From an uncultured Clostridia bacterium (GTDB lineage Bacteria; Bacillota; Clostridia; Oscillospirales; Oscillospiraceae), in assembly GCA_947176425.1 (NCBI GenBank), contig CAMWQV010000154.1, positions 1 through 5,840 on the forward strand: a stretch of DNA of 5,840 nucleotides, written 5' to 3'. Below, in pieces: positions 1 through 5,528 of the stretch. The position numbers were made by a program, and so were the translations under genes. Position 1 is the stretch's first letter; the number at the start of each line of letters is the position of its first letter. The notes below the pieces were generated by a model, which saw only the letters and a list, made by a program, of their open reading frames with translations, ran no database searches and was not told the DNA's origin.

Positions 1-100
1 TTTGGAAGGTTTGGGCTGATTTACCAGATACCCTCCTTGGCAAGCCTGTGTTTTCAGGAAAAATACAGGTAATTTTACGGACTTTTTTCGCAGAAACCCC

Positions 101-129
101 TTGCGTTTTTTTTAATTCTGTGCTATGAT
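101..129 (+). promoter_or_regulatory. Probable sigma-A promoter of the rimP-nusA-infB operon
   Basis: A -35 element TTGCGT (101-106) and a -10 element TATGAT (124-129) are separated by exactly 17 bp. The -10 is preceded by TGC, which makes an extended -10. The expected start of transcription is near position 136, about 95 nt before the rimP start codon. The spacer contains a T8 run (106-113). This is the only good promoter seen upstream of rimP, and no internal promoter is evident before infB. The assignment is by consensus match only. Confidence 0.7.
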
Positions 130-132
130 AAG

Positions 133-206
133 ATTGCCTTTAGGTTAGCAGACCAGAGTGGACTTTTTGGTCCGCTCTTTTTCTTGACCTAATTTTTTAA
201 GGCAAT
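133..206 (+). promoter_or_regulatory. Extended leader stem enclosing the rimP attenuator hairpin
   Basis: Bases 133-140 (ATTGCCTT) are the exact reverse complement of 199-206. Bases 141-145 (TAGGT) are the exact complement of 187-191, extendable by wobbles to 148/184. Together they form a 13-bp or longer interrupted stem that encloses the terminator hairpin, with a 7-nt bulge (192-198) on the 3' side. The 3' arm runs straight into a T5 run (206-210). If transcription starts near 136, the first few pairs are lost but the rest remain. The stem could stabilise the terminator or act as a second termination structure. No folding energy was calculated. Confidence 0.45.
155..182 (+). terminator. Terminator-like leader hairpin (putative attenuator) upstream of rimP
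   Basis: Bases 155-163 pair with 170-178 as a 9-bp stem with one T-G wobble and a six-base T-rich loop. A T run follows at 178-182. This has the form of an intrinsic terminator and sits between the promoter and the first gene, so it would act as an attenuator. From family knowledge, the Bacillus subtilis nusA operon is reported to be autoregulated by NusA-stimulated termination in its leader. By inference this hairpin could play the same role here. It cannot be the end of an upstream gene alone, because the mapped promoter lies before it. Confidence 0.6.
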
Positions 207-230
207 TTTTCCCGCTTGGGGAGGTATTGT

Positions 231-686
231 ATGGCGAAAATCACCGACTTGGTGGCGAAACTCGCTGCCCCCGCTGTGGAAGCTGCGGGCTGTGAACTCT
301 GGGATGTGGAGTATGTGCGGGAAGCGGGCGCCTGGTTCCTGCGCCTCTATATCGATAAAGACGGCGGCGTGGATATCCTGGACTGCGAGGCCGTCAGCAG
401 AGCCGTCAGCGATCTGCTGGACGAGGCCGACCCCATTGAGGGAAGCTATACGTTTGAGGTCTCGTCAGCCGGCGCGGAACGTCCTTTGAAACGGCCCTCC
501 GATTATGAAAAATTTATCGGAAGCCCTGTGACCGTCAAGCTCTATAAAGCCAGAGACGGCAGAAAAGAATTTGCCGGATATCTGGCAGGCTATCAGGACG
601 GCGATGTTTCAATCACAATGGGAGAGCAGACTGTTGTCTTCCGAAAAAATGAAGTGGCTCTCTGCCGGCTGCGGATCGAGTTCTGA
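231..686 (+). CDS. rimP: Ribosome maturation factor RimP
   Basis: This encodes a 151-residue cytoplasmic protein that assists late assembly of the 30S ribosomal subunit. The length is normal for the family. The N-terminal alpha/beta domain (about residues 1-80) includes the family pattern around 'LRLYIDKDGGVDILDCE'. It is followed by 'FEVSSAGAERPLK', the local version of the signature usually written VSSPG.(D/E)RPL. The C-terminal SH3-like barrel (about 85-151) begins near 'GSPVTVKLY' and carries the usual charged surface. The ATG at 231 is chosen because GGGGAGG (218-224) sits 6 nt before it; the in-frame TTG at 216 has no such site. It is the first gene of the operon, with nusA 40 nt downstream. 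The Pro-to-Ala change in the signature is a mild oddity and does not suggest loss of function. Identity is secure from sequence and context. Confidence 0.96.
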   Translation: MAKITDLVAKLAAPAVEAAGCELWDVEYVREAGAWFLRLYIDKDGGVDILDCEAVSRAVSDLLDEADPIEGSYTFEVSSAGAERPLKRPSDYEKFIGSPVTVKLYKARDGRKEFAGYLAGYQDGDVSITMGEQTVVFRKNEVALCRLRIEF

Positions 687-726
687 TCTGTAATTTGGGT
701 GGTATATTTGAATAGGAGTATTTGTC

Positions 727-1881
727 ATGAAATGCGATGAAATTTTTGCGGCGTTGGCGCTCTTGGAAAAAGAACGCGGGATCTCTCCGACTTTTATGAT
801 GGATAAGATCATCCAGGCTTTGACGACTGCGTATAAAAAAGACCATGAAGGCGTCGAAAATGTTGTGGTGGACGTGGACGAGGCGCGGAAAGATTTGCGC
901 ATGTATGTCCAGAAAGAGATCGTTGAGGAAGTGGAACGGCCAGGCAGTCAGATGTCCGTGGAGGAGGCAAAAGCCAGATTCAGACGGTCCGATGTGGGCG
1001 GCCTGGTCAATATTCCGGTCGATAATGTCGAATTTGGGAGGATTGCCGCCGGCAACGGAAAACAGGTCATTATCCAGGGACTGCGGGAAGCGGAACGGGG
1101 CATGGTGTACAATGAGTTTAACTCGAAACAGCATGAAATCCTGACCGGAGAAGTCAGCCGGATCGATCCCAGAAACGGCAGCGTGTCCCTGAAAATCGGA
1201 ACCGGTGCGGAATCCACGGAGGCGCTGCTTGCCGCCAGCGAACAGATCAAGGGCGAAGAACTGGTGGAAGGACAGCACGTCAAAGTATATCTGGTCGAGG
1301 TGCGGAGAAGTACCAGAGGCCCCCAGGTCCTGATTTCCAGAACGCATCCGGGTCTGGTACGGCGGCTGTTTGAACTGGAAGTGCCCGAGATTTACGACGG
1401 TTTTGTGGAAGTGAAGTCCATTGCCAGAGAAGCGGGCAGCAGAACCAAAATCGCCGTCTGGAGCGCGGACGAGGCCATTGATCCCATCGGCGCGTGTGTG
1501 GGACCCGCGGGACAGAGAGTCAACAATATTGTGAATGAGCTGGGCGGCGAAAAGATCGATATCATCAAGTACAGCGAAGACCCCGCACAGTTTATTGCCG
1601 CCGCCATCGCGCCCGCTGTAGTGCTGGACGTGATCCTTGCCGACGAAGGAAAAGCCTGCCGCGTGATCGTACCGGATGACCAGTTATCCCTTGCAATCGG
1701 CAAGGAGGGACAAAACGCACGTCTGGCCGCCCGGCTGACTGGCTATAAAGTAGATATCAAGCCGCAGTCCTATAAAGAGCCAGCGCAGGAACCGCCCAAA
1801 GAAAAAACGGTTTCGGACGAAGTGACGGAAGCGGCGGAAGCTGAGGTTAAAGAAGAAGTGGCAGAAGTGACTGAGGAGTAA
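727..1881 (+). CDS. nusA: Transcription termination/antitermination factor NusA
   Basis: This encodes 384 residues, typical of Firmicutes NusA, which lacks the long acidic repeats of the E. coli protein. NusA binds RNA polymerase and nascent RNA and modulates pausing, intrinsic termination and antitermination. The RNAP-binding N-terminal domain covers about residues 1-135. An S1 domain starts near 139 ('LTGEVSRIDPRNGSVSLKI') and runs to about 198. The KH1 domain follows 'SRTHPGLVRRLFELEVPEI' and has its loop at GPAG (259-262). The KH2 domain has its loop at GKEG (325-328), within 'LAIGKEGQNARLAARLTG'. The last 34 or so residues are an acidic, Glu-rich and probably unstructured tail. The ATG at 727 has AGGAG (714-718) 8 nt upstream. 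The gene lies between rimP and ylxR, as is usual in Firmicutes. NusA may autoregulate through the leader hairpin ahead of rimP; this is inferred from the Bacillus precedent. Confidence 0.97.
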   Translation: MKCDEIFAALALLEKERGISPTFMMDKIIQALTTAYKKDHEGVENVVVDVDEARKDLRMYVQKEIVEEVERPGSQMSVEEAKARFRRSDVGGLVNIPVDNVEFGRIAAGNGKQVIIQGLREAERGMVYNEFNSKQHEILTGEVSRIDPRNGSVSLKIGTGAESTEALLAASEQIKGEELVEGQHVKVYLVEVRRSTRGPQVLISRTHPGLVRRLFELEVPEIYDGFVEVKSIAREAGSRTKIAVWSADEAIDPIGACVGPAGQRVNNIVNELGGEKIDIIKYSEDPAQFIAAAIAPAVVLDVILADEGKACRVIVPDDQLSLAIGKEGQNARLAARLTGYKVDIKPQSYKEPAQEPPKEKTVSDEVTEAAEAEVKEEVAEVTEE

Positions 1882-1884
1882 AGC

Positions 1885-1891
1885 AAGGAGG
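1885..1891 (+). promoter_or_regulatory. Ribosome binding site fixing the TTG start of ylxR
   Basis: AAGGAGG lies 8 nt before the TTG at 1900 and only 3 nt after the nusA stop codon. There is no ATG or GTG at a usable distance, so this site decides the non-AUG start. Confidence 0.8.
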
Positions 1892-1899
1892 CGTATCGC

Positions 1900-2172
1900 T
1901 TGAAAGTCAGAAAAACACCCCAGCGGCAATGTCTGGGGTGCAGAGAGATGAAGAACAAAAAAGACCTGATCCGAGTTGTACGGTCGCCGGAGGGCGCTGT
2001 CAGCTTGGACTTTAAGGGGAAAATGCCCGGCCGCGGCGCGTATGTCTGCCCGCAGCTGGAATGCTTTAAGAAGGTCAGAAAAAGCAGGGCGCTGGAACGG
2101 GCATTTTCCACACAGATACCGGATGAGGTCTATGCTTTGCTGGAGGATCAAATGAGAGTAGAAAATGGATAA
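1900..2172 (+). CDS. ylxR: YlxR family (DUF448) RNA-binding protein
   Basis: This encodes a 90-residue basic protein of the YlxR/DUF448 family. Family hallmarks are visible: 'RQCLGCREMKNKKDLIRVV' near the N-terminus (Cys11, Cys14), then 'GRGAYVC' (residues 44-50) and Cys55. These are followed by a Lys/Arg-rich helical segment with 'ALERAF'. The protein is expected to be cytosolic and RNA-binding. In Bacillus subtilis the homologue has been reported to modulate RNase P (name RnpM), and in some clostridia it has been proposed as a transcription regulator. Those roles are family knowledge and are not shown here. It starts at TTG 1900 with an ideal RBS, 18 nt after nusA. The 3' end overlaps ylxQ by 8 nt, which suggests translational coupling. 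The full expected length is present. Confidence 0.93.
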   Translation: MKVRKTPQRQCLGCREMKNKKDLIRVVRSPEGAVSLDFKGKMPGRGAYVCPQLECFKKVRKSRALERAFSTQIPDEVYALLEDQMRVENG

Positions 2173-2593
2173 GTCCCTGGCCCTGCTCGGTCTGGCGCTC
2201 CGGGCAGGACGGCTGGAGGTCGGAGAGGACTGCGTTGGAAGCGCATGTAAGTACAAAAAAGCACGGCTCGTCATCCTGGCGCAGGATGCCGCCGCCGGGT
2301 CCGTCAGACGTGCGATGCTGAACGCGGAGGCGGGACAATGCCTCTGCTTGACAGCGCCGTTCTCAAAAACGGAATTGGGCGGCGCTGTGGGACGGGAGCT
2401 GTGCGCGGTCTGTGCGTTTACCGATACCGGTCTTGCCGGAGCCTTCGCGGGAAAACTTGCGGAATCAGACCCTGAAACCTTCGGTCCCGCTGCCCAGAGG
2501 CTGAAAATTAAAGCGGAACGGGCAAAAGCAAGACGCAAAAAAATAAAAGCGCCGGTCACGCGGGGAAAACCCGCTAAGAAGAAACACATTTAG
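2165..2593 (+). CDS. ylxQ: YlxQ, ribosomal L7Ae/L30e-like RNA-binding protein with basic C-terminal tail
   Basis: This encodes a 142-residue member of the L7Ae/L30e/Gadd45 fold. The core (about residues 1-102) shows the family patterns 'LLGLALRAGRLEVGED', 'ARLVILAQDAA' and 'SKTELGGAVGRELCAVCAFTD'. These proteins typically recognise kink-turn RNA and associate with ribosomes; the exact role of YlxQ is not settled. The usual bacterial homologue is about 100 residues. This one carries roughly 38 extra residues that are very rich in Lys and Arg ('KIKAERAKARRKKIKAP...'), probably a disordered RNA-contacting tail. The ATG at 2165 lies inside the end of ylxR and has no strong RBS of its own apart from a purine-rich stretch, so translation is probably coupled to ylxR. 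The gene ends with TAG (2591-2593), which shows TAG serving as a normal stop in this genome. Confidence 0.92.
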   Translation: MDKSLALLGLALRAGRLEVGEDCVGSACKYKKARLVILAQDAAAGSVRRAMLNAEAGQCLCLTAPFSKTELGGAVGRELCAVCAFTDTGLAGAFAGKLAESDPETFGPAAQRLKIKAERAKARRKKIKAPVTRGKPAKKKHI

Positions 2594-2603
2594 TATTATA
2601 ACG

Positions 2604-2645
2604 CACGTCCGGGAATCCCCGCCCGGGCGCGGACTGCCGGACGTG
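2604..2645 (+). promoter_or_regulatory. GC-rich hairpin in the ylxQ-infB intergenic leader
   Basis: CACGTCCGG (2604-2612) is perfectly complementary to CCGGACGTG (2637-2645), giving a 9-bp outer stem. An inner 4-bp stem pairs CCGC (2619-2622) with GCGG (2629-2632). No T run follows, so it does not look like an intrinsic terminator. It ends 23 nt before the infB ribosome binding site. It could influence infB translation, mRNA processing or stability, or pausing. The function is inferred and unproven. Confidence 0.5.
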
Positions 2646-2668
2646 TGCTATGGTACGGGAATCACTAT

Positions 2669-2673
2669 GGAGG
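2669..2673 (+). promoter_or_regulatory. Ribosome binding site fixing the TTG start of infB
   Basis: GGAGG lies 8 nt before the TTG at 2682. The in-frame ATG at 2667 overlaps this site and has no RBS of its own, and the GTG at 2643 lies in the hairpin arm. The TTG start also places the conserved 'NRYKVNELAKDF' segment at the N-terminus, as in other IF-2 proteins. Confidence 0.75.
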
Positions 2674-2922
2674 TGAGCGAATTGGGTAGTATCAGCAACC
2701 GGTACAAGGTCAATGAGCTGGCAAAGGATTTTGGGATGCCTACAAAGCAGATCGTCGAAATCCTCAGCAAATACTTTGATAAACCCAAAAAATCAGGGCA
2801 AAACCTGAACGAACATGAATTAAACGTGGTATTTGAATACCTGACGCAGCATAATCAGGTCTCCAGTACGCAGGTCATTCTGGCCGAACAGAAAGCACAG
2901 CAGCAAGAACCGGAAAAAGGCG

Positions 2923-3210
2923 CAGCGGAGAAAGCGGAAAAACCTGAAAAGCCTGAAAAAGTTGAAAAACCGGAAAAACAGGAAAAACCGGCACAGAAGA
3001 AAAACCAGAATCAGCAAAATCAACAGCCGCAAAGTCAGCAGCAGGGCCAGCAGAAAAAAGGGAAAAATACACAGCTGTCCCAGGCCAGCAGAACGGCGGA
3101 CATCAAAATAATAATCCGGCCCACGGCGGCCAGCAGAATCAGCAGAGCCAGCAGCAGCAAAAACATCAGCAGCCGCAGCAACAGCAGCCCACGTCCCGCG
3201 TACCGAAAAC
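2923..3210 (+). repeat. Low-complexity linker of infB (KPE-type repeats, then Gln-rich)
   Basis: From about 2923 to 2993 the DNA repeats a short unit that encodes EKPEKPEKVEKPEKQEKP. From about 3005 to 3195 it is dominated by CAG/CAA codons, giving long Gln and Gln/Asn tracts. Such a disordered linker is common in the N-terminal half of IF-2 and varies in length between species. The repetitive DNA, with A6 (3054-3059) and A5 (3063-3067) runs, is prone to slippage and contains the frame change. Confidence 0.8.
3051..3088 (+). other. Apparent -1 frameshift site in infB
   Basis: The frame carrying the IF-2 N-terminus encodes a Gln-rich linker up to about 3053. From about 3086 the Gln-rich linker ('GQQNGGHQNNN...') and then 'VVDTRKATNVNLDKYDEKL' continue in the frame one base back. 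The sequence therefore behaves as if one base is missing (or two added) in this interval. Candidate positions are the A6 run (3054-3059), the A5 run (3063-3067) and the CCC near 3079-3081. No canonical X XXY YYZ slippery heptamer is in register: the in-frame codons are CAG AAA AAA GGG. Confidence 0.85.
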
Positions 3211-3787
3211 GAAAGTCGTTGATACCCGCAAGGCGACCAATGTAAACCTGGATAAGTACGACGAAAAATTACAGGAATTGGCCGACCGCAGTGACCGCGG
3301 CGGACGCAGGGACCGGGAGCAGAGCAAAGAAAAATTCCGCAACGCCGGAAGCAGAAACCGCGGACAGATGAACCTGTCCAACAAGCGGCGTCAGGAAGAA
3401 GCCGAAAAGCTGAGACGGCTGCAGCTGGAGATTGCCAAGAAAACGCCGCTGACCGTTAAAATCCCTGCCGAAATCTCCGTACAGGAACTGGCAAGCCGGA
3501 TGAAAAAGACCGGCGCGGAAGTCGTAAAATGCCTGATGAAAAACGGCGTGATGGCTTCCCTCAGCCAGTTTATCGACTTCGATACCGCCGCGATTATTGC
3601 GGAAGAACTGGGCTGCCGGGTGGAAAAAGAAGTCGTTGTCACCATTGAGGAAAAACTGATCGACACCGCCGAGGATAAACCGGAAGACCTGGCCGCACGT
3701 GCGCCGGTGGTCGTTGTCATGGGCCACGTTGACCACGGCAAAACTTCCCTGCTGGACTATATCCGTCACGCAAGCGTTGCGTCCGGC

Positions 3788-3790
3788 TAG
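3788..3790 (+). other. In-frame TAG in the infB G domain
   Basis: The reading frame runs VASG-stop-AGGITQHIGAY. E. coli IF-2 has Glu at this place (VASGEAGGITQHIGAY), and the residue is strongly conserved in the family. A single G-to-T change from GAG explains the stop. It lies 43 nt after the P-loop codons, so restarts downstream would lack G1. The nearest downstream ATG in frame with a long reading frame is at 3890. Confidence 0.9.
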
Positions 3791-5203
3791 GCAGGCGGCA
3801 TTACCCAGCATATCGGCGCGTATCAGACGCAGATCAGCGGTAAACCAATCACATTCCTGGATACTCCGGGCCATGAGGCGTTTACTTCCATGCGTGCGAG
3901 AGGCGCGATGGTCACGGATATCGCAATCCTGGTCGTTGCCGCGGAAGACGGTATTATGCCGCAGACCATCGAGTCCATCAACCATGCAAAAGCCGCCAAT
4001 ATCCCGATTATCGTCGCCATTAATAAGATGGATAAACCGGACGCAAATCCCGAACGCATTAAACAGCAGCTGACGGAGTATGAGCTGGTTCCGGAAGAAT
4101 GGGGCGGTCAAACAATTGTCTGCCCGATTTCCGCCAAAACCGGTATGGGCATCGACAACCTCTTGGAGATGGTCTCCCTGACTGCCGAGGTTGCAGAGCT
4201 GAAAGCCAATCCGAGCCGTGCGGCGCAGGGTACGGTCATTGAGGCGCGGCTGGATAAGGGGCGCGGTCCTGTGGCAACGCTGCTGGTACAAAACGGCACA
4301 CTGCGGCAGGGGGATATCATTATTGCCGGAACCACCGTGGGCCGTGTGCGTGCGATGGTGGACGACAAGGGCGGACGGCTGACGGAAGCAGGCCCGTCGA
4401 AACCGGTCGAGATTACCGGACTGAGCGAAGTCCCCGGCGCGGGCAGTACGTTCAACGCCGTGGCGGACGAGCGGCTTGCAAGGGAACTGGTGGAGCAGCG
4501 CAAAGCGGAGGAACGTGCAAAAGCCGCCGCGCCGGTACAGAAAGTTTCGCTGGAAGACCTGTTTAGCCAGATTCAGGCCGGGGAAGTGAAAGACCTGAAT
4601 ATTATCGTAAAAGCCGACGTGCAGGGTTCCGCGGAAGCTGTGAAGTCCAGTCTGGAAAAACTCAGCAACGACGAAGTTCGTGTGCGCGTCATCCACAGCG
4701 GCGTGGGCGCAATCAGCGAGAGCGACGTTATGCTTGCGTCTACCAGCAAGGCGATTATTGTCGGTTTTAACGTGCGTCCGGATTCCGCCGCCCGTGACAG
4801 CGCCGCCCGCAGTCATGTGGACATGAGAATGTACCGTGTCATCTATGACGCGATCGGCGAGGTCGAGGCCGCTATCAAGGGTATGCTCGCGCCGAAGTTT
4901 AAAGAAGCGCTGATTGGTCACGCGGAAATCCGGCAGACTTACAAGGTTTCTGGCGTCGGAACCGTGGCGGGCTGCTATGTTCAGGACGGCAAGATTCAGC
5001 GGAGCTGCCAGGTGCGTATCGTGCGGGACGGCGTGGTCGTTCATGAGGGTATGCTCGCTTCTTTGCAGAGATTCAAGGATGCTGTGAAGGAAGTCGCGTC
5101 CGGCTATGAGTGCGGTATGTGCATTGAGAAATTCAACGATATTAAAGAGGGCGATATCATCGAGTGCTTCGTGATGGAGCAGATCGAACGCTGATGATAT
5201 AAG

Positions 5204-5243
5204 CAGGGCGGGCTGTATGTACACGCCCGCCCTGTGTGTTTTT
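5204..5243 (+). terminator. Intrinsic terminator after infB
   Basis: A perfect 10-bp GC-rich stem forms between CAGGGCGGGC (5204-5213) and GCCCGCCCTG (5225-5234), with an 11-nt loop. It is followed by TGTG and a T5 run (5239-5243). It begins 9 nt after the infB stop and ends at the last codon of the convergent minus-strand gene. On the plus strand it would end the rimP-infB transcript before rbfA. Read on the minus strand the hairpin lacks a T run, so it would terminate poorly in that direction. Confidence 0.85.
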
Positions 5244-5433
5244 AATCGCGGTAGGGGTTAAAGTCGTCTTTTGTCAGAAGCGGCGCCATTAGTTCAAAAG
5301 CAAATTTGATGCCTTCCTCAAAGGCATATTCGCCATAGGCTTTTATGGGATTATTTTCCAGATGTTCAGGGAAATTTAGATACTCGTAGGGAAGGCACCA
5401 GAGAGAAAACAACCGGCTGAAAGTATCGTTCAT
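5242..5433 (-). CDS. Small uncharacterised protein, divergent from the XRE regulator
   Basis: This encodes a 63-residue soluble protein with no signal peptide or membrane segment. I do not recognise the family. Visible features are a high content of aromatic and acidic residues, a central 'LPYEYLNFPEHLENNPIKAYGEYAFEEG' region and a C-terminal 'FELMAPLLTKDDFNPYRD'. It is supported as a real gene by its ATG at 5433 with AAAGGAG 9 nt upstream (5443-5449, minus strand), and by a near-perfect promoter at 5492-5520. It is convergent with infB and divergent from the XRE gene, with a likely operator over its transcription start. The context suggests it is the regulated partner of that repressor: an accessory, phage- or plasmid-like small gene, or a component of a toxin-antitoxin-like pair. 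None of these roles is shown by the sequence. Base composition is more A/T-rich than infB, consistent with acquisition. Confidence 0.75.
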   Translation of the reverse strand: MNDTFSRLFSLWCLPYEYLNFPEHLENNPIKAYGEYAFEEGIKFAFELMAPLLTKDDFNPYRD

Positions 5434-5442
5434 GGAAGATAT

Positions 5443-5449
5443 CTCCTTT
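5443..5449 (-). promoter_or_regulatory. Ribosome binding site of the small minus-strand gene
   Basis: AAAGGAG on the minus strand lies 9 nt before the ATG at 5433. This strong site is a main reason for accepting so short an open frame as a gene. Confidence 0.75.
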
Positions 5450-5462
5450 CTTGAAAAGTTCT

Positions 5463-5486
5463 TTAAAAGTAATAATGTACTTTTAA
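5463..5486. promoter_or_regulatory. Perfect inverted repeat, probable XRE operator
   Basis: TTAAAAGTA (5463-5471) and TACTTTTAA (5478-5486) are perfect reverse complements separated by 6 bp. The two-fold symmetric site lies in the divergent intergenic region. It covers the expected transcription start of the minus-strand gene, just downstream of its -10, and lies upstream of the XRE gene. XRE/Cro/CI dimers typically bind such sites, so repression of the small gene and autoregulation are the natural reading. This is inferred from position and symmetry. Confidence 0.65.
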
Positions 5487-5491
5487 CAAGG

Positions 5492-5520
5492 AGTATATTC
5501 TATATTTGGCAAAATGTCAA
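5492..5520 (-). promoter_or_regulatory. Strong sigma-A promoter for the minus-strand small gene
   Basis: Read on the minus strand, the -35 is TTGACA (5515-5520, a perfect consensus) and the -10 is TATACT (5492-5497, five of six), with a 17-bp spacer. Transcription would start near 5485, at the edge of the inverted repeat. The leader would be about 50 nt, with the RBS at 5443-5449. The -35 overlaps the 5' end of the XRE gene region. Confidence 0.8.
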
Positions 5521-5528
5521 GAGGTTTT

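Larger units (their letters stand above)
2682..5194 (+). pseudogene. infB: Translation initiation factor IF-2, disrupted by one frameshift and one internal stop
   Basis: IF-2 is the GTPase that brings fMet-tRNA to the 30S subunit and promotes subunit joining. All parts of a full-length protein are present; repairing both lesions would give about 837 residues. In order they are: a first IF2_N domain (2700-2850, 'RYKVNELAKDFGMPTKQIVEI'); a Lys/Glu/Pro then Gln-rich linker (about 2890-3215); the 'VVDTRKATNVNLDKYDEKL' motif and an Arg-rich stretch; a second IF2_N domain (about 3450-3660); and the G domain. In the G domain, G1 GHVDHGKT is at 3722-3745, the AGGITQHIGAY motif starts at 3791, G3 DTPGH is at 3860-3874, G4 NKMD at 4022-4033 and G5 SAKTG at 4130-4144. 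Domains II-IV follow to a complete C-terminus. Lesion 1: the frame changes in the linker between about 3051 and 3088; without correction the product ends at TAA 3243-3245 after 187 residues. Lesion 2: TAG at 3788-3790, where the family has Glu. infB is normally essential and single-copy and the rest looks conserved. Sequencing or assembly error, a second intact copy elsewhere, and very recent decay are all possible. Confidence 0.93.

Noticed and set aside
1..100. A possible gene end, riboswitch or tRNA at the left edge
   Set aside because: No open frame with a start and RBS, no tRNA-like arms and no known riboswitch core were recognised. Only short CCTGT/ACAGG complementarity (45-49 with 65-69) is present, which is too weak to call.
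89..113. Possible terminator CGCA...TGCG followed by a T8 run upstream of the promoter
   Set aside because: The stem is only 4 bp with a 9-nt loop, too weak for a supported terminator. The right arm and T run also coincide with the -35 and spacer of the operon promoter.
613..1347. A 244-codon open frame on the minus strand opposite nusA
   Set aside because: It lies opposite the conserved N-terminal and S1 regions of NusA, has no RBS evidence and no recognisable motif.
1684..2589. A 301-codon open frame on the minus strand opposite ylxR/ylxQ and the nusA end
   Set aside because: It lies antisense to three recognisable genes and has a low-complexity, Ser/Phe/Arg-rich translation. It is a shadow frame.
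2591..2593. TAG recoding across the genome, suggested by the TAG in infB
   Set aside because: ylxQ ends in TAG at the expected place. Reading through gives a non-conserved stretch into the infB leader hairpin and another TAG at 2687, so TAG behaves as a stop here.
2923..3210. CRISPR-like or tandem-repeat array
   Set aside because: The repetition is codon-level low complexity inside the IF-2 linker (Lys-Pro-Glu and Gln codons). It has no fixed repeat-spacer length.
3890..5194. A separate 434-codon gene starting at ATG 3890
   Set aside because: The frame continues upstream through the rest of the IF-2 G domain, broken only by the TAG at 3788. A product from 3890 would lack the P-loop and part of the G3 region, and no RBS was seen, so it is part of disrupted infB.
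3269..5224. A 651-codon open frame on the minus strand opposite infB
   Set aside because: The plus strand here clearly encodes IF-2 domains with all G motifs. The antisense frame is long only because the GC-rich codon pattern leaves few stops, and its His/Arg-rich translation matches no protein I know.
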